A stretch of 28,284 bases of DNA from NCBI RefSeq assembly GCF_001039355.2, contig NW_019776057.1:157025-185308 (forward strand), given 5' to 3'. The notes beneath the pieces are model-generated. The model was not told the origin of the DNA. It did no database searches and worked only from the letters and a program-made list of their open reading frames with translations. Each line of letters starts with the position of its first letter. Within the stretch, counting starts at the first letter, position 1. Below, in pieces: positions 10,396-20,734 of the stretch. A program made the translations under genes and the position numbers. Source of the stretch: Lingula anatina (Eukaryota > Brachiopoda > Lingulata > Lingulida > Lingulidae).

Positions 10396-11817
10396 AAAAA
10401 AATGGTTGCAAAATGGGGCTGTACACAGGCCTCATATACGATAATTGCCGTATGCTACAAGTACCAATTAATTGCCTTAGATTTGGGAGCACGAATGTCC
10501 AAATTAACAACTCCAGTACCCCAACGCAAAATTAGTAGACACGAAGACAGCGTCAGAGCGGCTGCGTGTCGGAACCTTGTGCTCGTGGCTATTAATTTTA
10601 CGTTCGGTTATTCAATTCGTGGCTCGACTCTTTAATTTGGACATTCGTGCTCACAAATCTGAGGCTCGAGTACACAAACGTCTAATCCGTTTGTGAGGCC
10701 TGTATTATGATTGTGTTGTGTAACGTCAAGTAGTGAAATCAAGTGTTGTAGGAAGAAAAGATTTTAAGCTGAGGGTACTAGGAGCTAAGACATGAGGGCG
10801 AAGAAGTGGTTTTTATTAATTAAGTACTGTGGCAGGTCAAAGATTTTGCCCGTTAATGGTGAATAGATTATATGTGAATGAACATCATTCTTACCAATAA
10901 CAGCTATGGCAAAACGCTTTAACGCTAAAAAACGACCTTCTGGTCCAACGACCTTCGGTCAAAATATTTCAATTGAGAGTGCCTGTGAATTGTTGGCAGA
11001 AATTAAACTTATTTTGGCAGCGGATGTTAGTTATTCATTTAAACTTCCTGGTTATTTGTTTTTGTTCATGTCTTATCATTTTATGATGTTGTTTGAGGTG
11101 GGGTATATTACAATATTATAACGAATGTTTCAAAGATGTCGAGTTCTAGATCATTTTTGTGTCAATGAAAGATGTTTTGAAATACCGGGTACACTTACTG
11201 GGAAACCCCCTGCTTTTCACTCTTGTTAATCAATTTGGTATGACACGCACCAGTAGCCTATACCTGACAGCCAGTAGGATCTCCAAAGGTTAATATTGTC
11301 AATCAATATAGAATAGTCGTAACCTGGAATCTTATCTATTATTCAGTTACCTATCCACCTGGCTTAAAACTAATATTGTCTAAAATTGCCATTCACTGGT
11401 CGTGAAATAGCTGTTAGCTGTTAAAATTATCTTAGATTGTCGATGAATGATCATGTAAAAAGTCGGATTTAATCTATCTCCATTTTAAAATTGTTTTCTA
11501 ACTTAAAATTGCACAAGTTTGTAAATCAGTGACCTAAACGATATGTTTAATAATAATTCTATTGAAAAGATACGAAAAGAAATTGATTGGTTAACAAATA
11601 AAACCCTCGTGATTAATAAACCCGGTCCATTAATAGTGAAATAAAATTATTTAAAGGAAAAGCCACTTTATAAACAGGGTAGGCCCTATCTATAAAAAAT
11701 TATTTTAAAATCACCTCATATTGTAAGATTTCACCGTAGCTGAGTTACAAATATCCAGAAATGATTCAGATAGTGTCATTTCAACTTTTGCCGTATCCCA
11801 GTATCCCCCCCCCCCCC
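10396..11817. repeat. 1.42-kb block, first copy (before the N gap)
   Basis: This block matches 11909-13330 at a constant offset of 1513 bases at both ends. I found no mismatch in the stretches I compared. It begins at a run of seven A (10396) and ends in a C run directly at the first N (11818). No convincing gene lies inside. Frames of 71 and 77 codons are simply copied along. A long imperfect foldback occupies 10425-10703. Confidence 0.9.
10425..10703. repeat. ~280-bp imperfect foldback
   Basis: ACAGGCCTCA (10425-10434) pairs with TGAGGCCTGT (10694-10703). GAGCACGAATGTCCAAATTAA (about 10488-10508) pairs with TTAATTTGGACATTCGTGCTC (about 10632-10652). ACGCAAAATTAGTAGACACG (about 10523-10542) pairs with CGTGGCTATTAATTTTACGT (about 10584-10603). 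The arms are nested, so the whole segment can fold on itself. It is more GC-rich than its surroundings. It may be a foldback MITE; no clear target duplication was found. Confidence 0.6.
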
Positions 11818-11908
11818 NNNNNNNNNNNNNNNNNNNNNNNNNNNNNNNNNNNNNNNNNNNNNNNNNNNNNNNNNNNNNNNNNNNNNNNNNNNNNNNNNNN
11901 NNNNNNNN
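11818..11908. other. Assembly gap (91 N)
   Basis: Run of 91 N flanked by a C homopolymer on the left and an A homopolymer on the right. The sequence on the right repeats what was read 1513 bp earlier. Confidence 0.99.
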
Positions 11909-13330
11909 AAAAAAATGGTTGCAAAATGGGGCTGTACACAGGCCTCATATACGATAATTGCCGTATGCTACAAGTACCAATTAATTGCCTTAGATTTGGG
12001 AGCACGAATGTCCAAATTAACAACTCCAGTACCCCAACGCAAAATTAGTAGACACGAAGACAGCGTCAGAGCGGCTGCGTGTCGGAACCTTGTGCTCGTG
12101 GCTATTAATTTTACGTTCGGTTATTCAATTCGTGGCTCGACTCTTTAATTTGGACATTCGTGCTCACAAATCTGAGGCTCGAGTACACAAACGTCTAATC
12201 CGTTTGTGAGGCCTGTATTATGATTGTGTTGTGTAACGTCAAGTAGTGAAATCAAGTGTTGTAGGAAGAAAAGATTTTAAGCTGAGGGTACTAGGAGCTA
12301 AGACATGAGGGCGAAGAAGTGGTTTTTATTAATTAAGTACTGTGGCAGGTCAAAGATTTTGCCCGTTAATGGTGAATAGATTATATGTGAATGAACATCA
12401 TTCTTACCAATAACAGCTATGGCAAAACGCTTTAACGCTAAAAAACGACCTTCTGGTCCAACGACCTTCGGTCAAAATATTTCAATTGAGAGTGCCTGTG
12501 AATTGTTGGCAGAAATTAAACTTATTTTGGCAGCGGATGTTAGTTATTCATTTAAACTTCCTGGTTATTTGTTTTTGTTCATGTCTTATCATTTTATGAT
12601 GTTGTTTGAGGTGGGGTATATTACAATATTATAACGAATGTTTCAAAGATGTCGAGTTCTAGATCATTTTTGTGTCAATGAAAGATGTTTTGAAATACCG
12701 GGTACACTTACTGGGAAACCCCCTGCTTTTCACTCTTGTTAATCAATTTGGTATGACACGCACCAGTAGCCTATACCTGACAGCCAGTAGGATCTCCAAA
12801 GGTTAATATTGTCAATCAATATAGAATAGTCGTAACCTGGAATCTTATCTATTATTCAGTTACCTATCCACCTGGCTTAAAACTAATATTGTCTAAAATT
12901 GCCATTCACTGGTCGTGAAATAGCTGTTAGCTGTTAAAATTATCTTAGATTGTCGATGAATGATCATGTAAAAAGTCGGATTTAATCTATCTCCATTTTA
13001 AAATTGTTTTCTAACTTAAAATTGCACAAGTTTGTAAATCAGTGACCTAAACGATATGTTTAATAATAATTCTATTGAAAAGATACGAAAAGAAATTGAT
13101 TGGTTAACAAATAAAACCCTCGTGATTAATAAACCCGGTCCATTAATAGTGAAATAAAATTATTTAAAGGAAAAGCCACTTTATAAACAGGGTAGGCCCT
13201 ATCTATAAAAAATTATTTTAAAATCACCTCATATTGTAAGATTTCACCGTAGCTGAGTTACAAATATCCAGAAATGATTCAGATAGTGTCATTTCAACTT
13301 TTGCCGTATCCCAGTATCCCCCCCCCCCCC
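11909..13330. repeat. 1.42-kb block, second copy (after the N gap)
   Basis: Same sequence as 10396-11817, including the foldback (here 11938-12216) and the terminal C run, after which it continues into a CA repeat and unique sequence. The best reading is that this is the same genomic locus placed twice. Confidence 0.9.
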
Positions 13331-14270
13331 ACACACACACACACTGCATGTAACTCTCTAATTTTTAATGCTAACCCAAACAAAGTGTTGACTTAGATCA
13401 AGGAGTTATAACAGTCTGTTATAACTCCTTGCTTAGATCAACGTCTTTGCTTTTCAAATAAATTAGTTGGGCATAGCATTTACTACAGTATGTCGTTTTT
13501 GGATAGGCGAATCAATATTCATTCAGCAACTTAAATAAAAAAAAATCGCAGTCGCAGAGGATTTTTCTGTAATAAAGTTTCATTTCCAATAAAGGCATTT
13601 TCATTGAGCTGTCGATTCGGCACTATATCGAGACGCGGACGTAGCAAACAAAACAATCATGGCTTGCTGTACAAGCACACCGAATTTCAACAGTACGTGT
13701 CCCATTGTAGTCAAGTCTATTGTACTTTCTACTAGGGACTTTTGTCACGCTGTGGAACTATTTTGACTGCTATTGATCCGGCGGTGTTTCAAGTGCTATG
13801 ACGATGAATGCGCAGTAAGTGAACAAGACGTTTGAGCCCCAGCAGTGAGACGATATTCTACAGAGAGAAGAAGTAGGATTCCAATTCATCTGGTTTTGAG
13901 CTGGGGTTCTATGAAAACCGGGAGAATTTTGGGTAAGTTTGTTGGGGGCCTTTATCACATAATTTTTACCATCAATTAAATTATGGATCCTGGAGGGGTA
14001 TACCCGTAAATATTGCCAATATTCCATGTATACAGCGTTACCTTGGCATTACATTCAAGCTCTACCACAGATTGATTTTTCACTAAATATTTATATAATG
14101 CATATGTCTCTGGTTTATATAGATGACACTTTTCTGCACTGTGCATTAAGCAATAGAGAAAGGTGCACAGAATTAATACGTGGCTCTGGAAGTGGGTAAC
14201 CTGGCCCGCATTGCTCTGCGTGCTGACCTACGCATGCAAATGGGAGTCTGCCGTGTTACTAGTAGTGGGT
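13331..14270. other. Intergenic sequence; possible 5' untranslated exon of the FkbM gene
   Basis: Contains a short CA repeat (13331-13345), a perfect hairpin (13399-13431) and a less AT-rich patch around 13610-13830. A consensus donor, GCA|GTAAGTG, sits at about 13812-13820. The coding exon at 15763 is preceded by an acceptor, so that gene needs an upstream untranslated exon, and this patch is one candidate. The link is inference. Confidence 0.25.
13392..13440. repeat. Perfect hairpin with 15-bp arms, flanked by 9-bp direct repeats
   Basis: CAAGGAGTTATAACA (13399-13413), then the loop GTC, then TGTTATAACTCCTTG (13417-13431), with no mismatch. CTTAGATCA occurs at 13392-13400 and again at 13432-13440. 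The flanking duplication suggests a template-switch event or a minimal insertion. Confidence 0.85.
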
Positions 14271-14296
14271 GTGGTCGGGGGAGGGGGGGGGGGGGG
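14270..14296. repeat. Poly(G) tract
   Basis: GTGTGGTCGGGGGAGG followed by a run of about 14 G. The + strand could form a G-quadruplex. Homopolymer length is likely uncertain in the assembly. Confidence 0.7.
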
Positions 14297-14426
14297 CAGA
14301 ACATTGGCCCTCAAATCCAGCAAGCTGGACTTTGGAGGGGAACCCCTTTGAAACATATTGCGGGTCCTTCAGCACCGACAAATTTAGTGGTGGGGTTGGC
14401 TGGCATACAGACCCTTATTTATAGGG

Positions 14427-14805
14427 CCCCAAAAGTTAACCCTAAGATATAACCAAAATATGTTGAGCAGAGTTTTAGGGAGCTGGAATGACCATGGTCA
14501 GACAATTTAAGTGGTGTGTAGTACCTGACAGACACGCCCATAGAGCCACACCTATAATGTATACAACTAGCATGCCCCAAAAATTAACCCTTAGAAATAA
14601 CTGGAAAATGTTCAGTAGAGTCCCAGGAAGCTAGAATGACCATCAACAGACAATTGAGTGGTGGGTAATAGTAGGTAGACATAACCAAATGCCACACCCC
14701 TAATGTACAGCTATCTGGACTGGTAATGTATTATGTAACTCTTAATAACAGCTGTTAAATAGAGTCTCAGGATATAGAATTGACCACTGATGGACAATTG
14801 TCCAC
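14427..14805. repeat. Degenerate tandem repeat, ~148-bp period, 2.6 copies
   Basis: Units start CCCCAAAAGTTAACCCTAAG (14427) and CCCCAAAAATTAACCCTTAG (14575). A third, partial and more diverged unit starts near 14725. Shared landmarks within each unit are GAGT.T.AGG.AGCT.GAATGACCA and ACAATT.A.TGGTG. Not coding in any frame I can support. Confidence 0.65.
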
Positions 14806-14989
14806 CCAACCTGTTACTGAATATTTTGAATAAAATTGCAGTATTGTCCATTTATTAAGACATTTTTATTTGAGCATGTGTTATTTAACGAATAGACGCA
14901 TACAGACTGATTCAGAAACAAAATAAAAATCTAACAATATCACTGACCAATGGAATTATAAGGAAGAAGCTTTTTTTACTCCTACAATT

Positions 14990-15580
14990 AGATGAATAAT
15001 AGGGGGCAGGGAAGGAAAAATGCTAAACATATGAATACAAATTATACTAACTTACTGTGCTATAGGATAAAGAACTGTGCTATATAGATAAAGAAAAATT
15101 ATATGTCATTGAGTAATATAGCTATTAATGTAAGTCAAAGGGCAGAGGTAACTTGAGGTCAAATTTGAGGCAGTTTTAGGAAAAATTAACCAAAAAGTTA
15201 TTTGATTAAGAGAATGGAAATGAAAAATAATGTTTTGTATAATTTCTTATATCTTGGTTAAAATGTAAGGGGTATTATGAGAATTTGACAGTTTATTTTA
15301 CAATATGAGGGACTTTTGGGCCTTGCAAGTGCTGAAGGGGTGTGGCGTTCCATTCATAAATAATAGGGGTGGAGGGGGAAAAATCCTCACCATTTGAAAG
15401 GTTTGCTACATATGCAAATACAATATACAAATCATGCTCATTTATTTTGCTAAAGGATTGCTCTAATAGGTTAATTAACAAAAATGATGTGTTATTATGT
15501 GTCCATTCTCTTAAATAACTCATTGGTTCATTTTTCTTGAAAATGCTCCAGATTTAACCTCAGCTGTCCTTTGACTTTCT
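14990..15580. repeat. Composite repeat with direct and inverted arms
   Basis: AATAATAGGGG-type sequence followed by a TGCAAATACAATATA-like stretch occurs at about 14995-15085 and again at about 15356-15455 in direct orientation. AAGTCAAAGGGCAGAGGTAA through AAGAGAATGGA (15133-15218) is the reverse complement, with mismatches, of TCCATTCTCTTAA through CTGTCCTTTGACTT (15502-15577). I see no gene here. Confidence 0.5.
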
Positions 15581-15598
15581 TCTCTTGTGTTTCTCAAT

Positions 15599-15646
15599 TA
15601 TATATATATATATATCTATATATATATATATATTTTTTTTTTTTTT
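15599..15646. repeat. (AT)n and poly(T) tract
   Basis: An interrupted AT dinucleotide run is followed directly by a T run, about 70 bp upstream of the acceptor of the FkbM coding exon. Confidence 0.8.
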
Positions 15647-15762
15647 GCTATTTTGATCACCCACCCTGCATTATTTAATCAAATGTCTTTTTTTTATTTC
15701 TGATCTATTTTCAGTTGACCTTAGAAATAAACAGCACGAACATCACGGAAAATTAGTCAAAC

Positions 15763-17207
15763 ATGATGACGATGAACAAATGGACATATGCTGTTCCTGC
15801 TGTTATCATTATAGTTTTTTGTATTTCAATGATTATTTATCATCCAGTTTGTGAGGTGAAAGTGGATCAGTTATCAAACCTCTGGAGTAATTCTAAAAAA
15901 GAAGTGCCGCACAAAAACTTCATGACTACAGAATTTATCAAACGTCTTGGAACCGGAAACATAGACCCTGTCAATGAAGACCTTTTAGAGTACTTGAGAG
16001 GGAAATGGGTTCTCCCTCCTTCCAGTCTATCCTATAATCTTACCAACCCAAAGGCAACTTACTGGAATCAATTAGGACAATCAAAAGTGGTCGATAATAT
16101 TCTGAAGCAACGGCGCAAAGGGTTCTTTGTGGAATGTGGAGCATTAAATGGCGAGGCTCATTCCAATTCCCTCTTCTTTGAGAAATTGCGAGACTGGGAA
16201 GGATTACTTGTTGAGCCTAACCCGTGGGCCTTTGAAGCTCTTTTGAGCAAAAACAGGTAAGGATATTTTACGACTTGAGTCACTTGACACAAGATAGATA
16301 TTGTCTTTTTAAGTTATGTATAACAATGATACATGTACTTTGATAATATGTCAGTTGTTCTTGCTTCTAGTTGAACCAAATTCATTTTTAATCAAATGCA
16401 CTTTAAATGCAAATTATTATTTTCTCATACATACTTTTTTTCCAATAGTGCTAAAATAAGATATCAGTCTGGACAGATTAACAAATGTGATAGAATGTCA
16501 CAAAGTTTTTTATTAATAATAAATTGTACGATGGAGCTTTAAATTTACGTCATTATGATTTTGGCATGCAGCTCTCCACACTTTATCTAAATTCTATACT
16601 TATCATCAATATGAATGTGTATTCAAAATTTAAAATTATAACATTAACTGATCAATATATACGTTTTGCTGAATTTGAACATATATATCACATGATTCAG
16701 AAAATGTTGGTTTATTTACTCTTTTTCCTGGATTGTATGCTTATGTCTTATTTTCACTTCTTTCTAGGAAAAGTTACACTATTAATACATGCTTATCAAC
16801 TGGCAGCAGTCCTGTAATGGTCGATTTTCAGTTCGCATGGGGGATTGGAGGAATACAAGAATACAGCCATACAATTCCTAAGGCGGAACGAGGCATAATA
16901 CAAGGGAAAAGTCGCATACAATGTTTCCCCATTCGCTCTATCCTAGCCGCCATTGGCAGGACGCACGTGGACTACTTTACCTTGGATGTGGAGGGTGCCG
17001 AAATAGAAATTCCTCAAAGGGTTTCCATGGGACCACGTCACCGTGGATGTGTGGACAATAGAATATGCAGTTCACGGCGGAGGTCCTGGCACACCAATAC
17101 GTCTGAAAGAAATCAGAGAGATTTTCAAAAAGACAGAACTGTACAGGGAAGGAACCATTATAGGGGGGCAAGATGTAGTTTTTGTCAGAAAAGACGTACC
17201 ACAGTGA
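15763..17207 (+). CDS. FkbM-family methyltransferase, protein Star-like; frameshifted in exon 2
   Basis: Two coding exons, 15763-16256 and 16768-17207, joined ag|g (Arg165) across a GT-AG intron. An acceptor (TTTTCAG, to 15714) precedes the ATG, so an untranslated exon lies upstream. A second ATG at 15766 is equally usable. The N-terminus has a short polar tail and one hydrophobic segment (about 9-27), suggesting a type II membrane protein. The FkbM methyltransferase fold starts near residue 119, with a SAM-binding VECGALNGE (123-131) and a later DVEGAE (238-243). Right after EIEI (246) one extra C (17012-17013) shifts the frame. In the +1 frame the family-typical end continues for 64 codons (PWDHVTVDVWTIEY onward) to TGA at 17205-17207. 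Read as given, the protein would instead end after an unrelated tail at 17221. Drosophila Star, an ER/Golgi export factor for EGFR ligands, has this domain. The function here is inference. Confidence 0.85.
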
Positions 17208-18480
17208 AGAAGCAAACATGAATATTTTACAAATGGAGCTGTCCTTAAAGGGATAATGACTGTTCATTTTGGACAAAAAATGAATTTTCCCGGAGTAAAC
17301 AACAATTTCCCTATTCTTACCCATGGTTAACGAATCTATTTTTACATTCAAAGTTAGTCCCTGGTTTTTTTCTAAAAAGTTTGGTTTTATGTTATAATCT
17401 CTTAAGAGATTATTACAGAGTATAGCCATGTATGGAGGTTACGTAGCCTGATGACAAGCTCAGATATCAGAATAATAGCTATAACTGCTGTTTTTGTGGT
17501 AAAACAGAATATATTATATTTCTATGGGTTGTTTACAATGTTTTTATTGTGAAATATAGATCTCATATGAAGAGTTATTATCCCTTTAAGTTTTTATGTG
17601 ATACAATACGAATGACATACAGTGTTTCTCAGAAAGGACGTATGTACCAAAATTTAAAAAAGAAGAAATGAGTACAAACAAGACTACACTTTTTTCACTT
17701 GATTCAATAGGAATGATACCTTTTCATGTTTGTCAATTGAACAAATGTTTAGCAATCATGAGCATTTTCCAAAGAGAACTACACTTGTATGGTTTAACTG
17801 ACCCCATAAACTGGGTAGTATATGTATCATGAATTCAGTGTTCATTGGTCACATAAATGGGATTGCATGAATAGGATAGAATATTTCACCAAAATAGTAA
17901 AAATTGATCAAATGTTTTCATAGTCAAATTCTTTAGTCAAATCCTTTTTTAAATCGATTAAGTCAATAACAGTCTGTTCATTTCTTGGGCTAAGATGTGA
18001 CAAAATGTCAGCTAATATTGGAGACGCTTTTAAAAAAGATAAATATTACCACTGGTACGAGGCTGTCTTGTAATATGGAATTTTTTTAATATGGTTAAAG
18101 AAACAACTTCCTAATTATTCTACCCAAGTAGAATTGATGAGTGATTTTGAATGGAATAAATATGTAATTGGGTGATGTTTTATTTTATTATGCAAAAACA
18201 GAAAACCATGGTGAAATGAAAAACAATAATTCTAGTCATTGTAAAACTTTAAGTGTGACTTTAGTGAGACAAACATATAGAGAAATTATCTTGGACATTA
18301 ATTTGATGTACTAGTACAGGTAACATAGAGGATATGCATATATCAGTAAAAATCTTGAGAAGTGGAGGATGTAGGTATCTGTAATACGTTTTGTGTGACA
18401 TATCTCAGTTTTATATTTGTATATTTTGGTTATGTCTGAAGTCCAATAAAATTTTTTTAAAAAATACACCAAAATCATTA
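17208..18480 (+). other. Probable 3' UTR of the FkbM gene
   Basis: No other gene is visible. Canonical AATAAA words occur at 18155-18160 and 18445-18450; the second is followed by a T-rich run. This would make a 3' UTR of 0.95-1.25 kb. Confidence 0.45.
18445..18450 (+). terminator. AATAAA polyadenylation signal (candidate)
   Basis: Hexamer in GTCCAATAAAATTTTTTT, about 1.24 kb after the FkbM stop. An alternative is AATAAA at 18155-18160. Confidence 0.4.
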
Positions 18481-19773
18481 GTAAACATACCCTGGCATAC
18501 CGAATAAATAATTTAATTAATTATGATGCCATGCATTTTGCTAGATGGAATTGATGGGTAGTATTGGCTTATTGTAAAGAGGATCTCCCCCTCATGACAC
18601 GGGAGCATAATAACCGAAAAAGAACTTAAAAATAACAGGATAAGATATATACCTTCATGCATGACTATTTAAAGGTATCAATGAAAAAATCTTAATATAT
18701 ACCCCAAAATGCACTAAAATTCTGAAGAACCCATACATATTTCACCAACGTTTCAACTTTTTCACTCAAAATGGTCTGATGATAACAGACCCCCCCCCCC
18801 CTCCAGGTGCACTTAAATTGTATATATTTCACCAGTAGGTTGTCTTCAGGCCTAGGTTAGCATAATTCAGAGTTCACGTTGCCACTGCCTTGGAAATCTA
18901 GCCCAATAAAAAAAAGATGAAAATGTTAGAGTTAAATGTTTATTATTCGAACACGTGCATCTTTACAAGAAAAATACAGAAATTACTCTATCATGCTAGT
19001 CAGAAAGAAAGCTAAACTATCCATTTTTTCTTTATGTTCTTAAAAGGAATTACACAATTTACATTATTATAATATTGTAAGGCGCATAACCTTATAAAAC
19101 GCGAGTAAGGCTGTTCTGTAAGGAGTTGGGTGCAACCTAGTGCTTCTACCTAGCAGAATATTTTGTCATTACAGGTGTAGAAAACGAAATTAAACCATCT
19201 CCATATATATATATATATAGGATTAACGTCGCCTGCAAAATATTGTTTTCACAAAATAATAATAATAATAAGTAATAATAATAATAATAAAGAAATGAAA
19301 ATTGTTATTGCGGTCTCATCTTCAATTTCGGTTTCTCAAATTTAATCTTTACCTGAACACCCACAAACACCGTTTCAACAACAATTTAATGACACCATTT
19401 AGAACGTTAAGACCCTCCCAGCGATTTTTCTTCAAAGCCTTTCAAATTCAGAAATAATGCTTTTGTTCAATGGGTCATTGTAAGTTAGGGGTCATAACTC
19501 CATGACAGAACGTTTAAACTAAAATGATGGCACGGGACTGAAACCCATACACTCGTTGTCACCTTAGGCAATTTTTCATGATAAAATCTTATGCGGAAAT
19601 GAAGTTACGCCCCAAACCGTTCGACATCTCACCTCAAAAAATGGAAATATGTCAAATTGACGTTAAACGCTCCGGGGTTAGCAACGATAAATAAGAACGC
19701 TGATATTTTATATTTTCGAGGCGATTTTTGTTTGTTTGTTTGTTTTTAATCAGTAAAATGGTAGATGCATTAT
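18481..19773. other. Intergenic, low-complexity AT-rich DNA
   Basis: Holds a C run (about 18790-18802), an AT dinucleotide run (19203-19219), an AAT array (19255-19290) and a TTTG run (about 19728-19745). No supported gene, tRNA or longer repeat. Confidence 0.5.
19255..19290. repeat. (AAT)n microsatellite
   Basis: About 12 AAT/ATA units with a single G interruption. Confidence 0.85.
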
Positions 19774-20051
19774 CAATGGCGGATTTAGGGGTGTCAGGGG
19801 GTCGTGACCACCCCTACGATTTCTGAAAAAAATCACACCAATGGTCCCCTCTTGAAATCAGAATTTTGACTAGCTGAATCATAATTCTAAACCGTACCAA
19901 ATGGCACCGTTCGCCCTCTAAAATAACAAAAATTTTCGGGGCCTTTCAGAAGACCCCAAACCCCACGCCAAGGTTGGAGGGGGGGGGGGGAGGGGGGCTT
20001 TGCATTCGTGGACCCCCCCCCCCCTTTCAAATAATACTGCATCCGCCCCTG
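19774..20051. mobile_element. hAT-like MITE (CAATGGCGGAT...ATCCGCCCCTG ends)
   Basis: The left end CAATGGCGGATTTAGGGG and right end GCATCCGCCCCTG are imperfect inverted repeats of the CAGGGGCGGATCC type common to non-autonomous hAT elements. CATTAT flanks both sides (19768-19773 and 20052-20057), fitting a target duplication. The expected 8 bp is not fully matched. The interior has G and C runs (about 19978-20000 and 20012-20025) that are mutual complements and could form a stem. No transposase is present. Confidence 0.65.
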
Positions 20052-20273
20052 CATTATTGAATAATTAGATGACCGAAAAAACCCACTTTTGTCATTTTAA
20101 TGATAATAACAAATAGTGTTTTTATTCCATATATACCATAACATGACTTAGGGTTAATTAAGAAAAGCCAAAACATCGGGGAAGATATCCTTATTTCATA
20201 CCATTTGTTCAAATTAAGAACATCCATATCCTCAAATGTAATTTTCCACATTGATTTCCATAGAGGTAAAGAC

Positions 20274-20734
20274 GGTGACTGCAATTATATGAGGTAAATT
20301 TGCGCACCCTTATTAATCATCTAATTTTTGTGCAGTAAACTGGGCTTGCTCCATTTCATTTCCAATAGGTATGTTTCGGAAATCAAATTTGTCACATGCA
20401 ATACAAGGAATTCGTCAACACTTATTTTCTAGTATGTTAAAAATCTCTGCCACACCTGCATCTAAATGGTCATGAGATCATGTTTTAATTATATTGCCCA
20501 TTTGCTGAAATCATTTGTGTATATTTTTGATAAAGTTCGGAGAATTCTGTTTATTACATTTGATAACTATTCAACAGGTGCGTATGCAAACATGGACACG
20601 TTCAATTTCCTGTTAAAACTAACTGGTCATGATAAAGTGTCCTACATTTCCTGATATTACAGATTTCCAGACATATTATACACTGTCTGTGGATCAAAAC
20701 TCAAACAAATCGATCCCCCCCCCCCTATTTGTAC
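20274..20734 (+). mobile_element. Interspersed repeat family 2, copy B (5' unit only)
   Basis: Matches copy A from GTGACTGCAATTATATG onward, through GCAATACAAGGAATTCGTCA and AAATCTCTGCCACACCTGCA to a C run near 20707. It lacks the 3' tail of copies A and C, and a second unit (copy C) starts directly after it. From 20364 the sequence is nearly identical to 23723 onward. Confidence 0.65.

Noticed and set aside
10906-11121. A 71-codon frame, with 77- and 116-codon frames nearby, apparently present twice and so apparently conserved.
   Set aside because: The second set is a copy created by the probable assembly duplication. There is no recognisable domain or splice context.
13770-14027. An 85-codon minus-strand frame in intergenic DNA.
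   Set aside because: No recognisable motif, splice signal or polyadenylation context.
16524-16817. A 97-codon frame in the FkbM intron.
   Set aside because: It is AT-rich, lacks any family feature, and overlaps the intron and the start of exon 2 in another frame.
17012-17013. Programmed +1 frameshifting as an explanation for the FkbM break.
   Set aside because: No known slippery motif such as a rare codon or stop at the shift point is present. A simple indel is more economical.
16977-17429. A 150-codon minus-strand frame opposite FkbM exon 2.
   Set aside because: It mirrors the coding exon and its 3' UTR. The + strand reading has clear family motifs.
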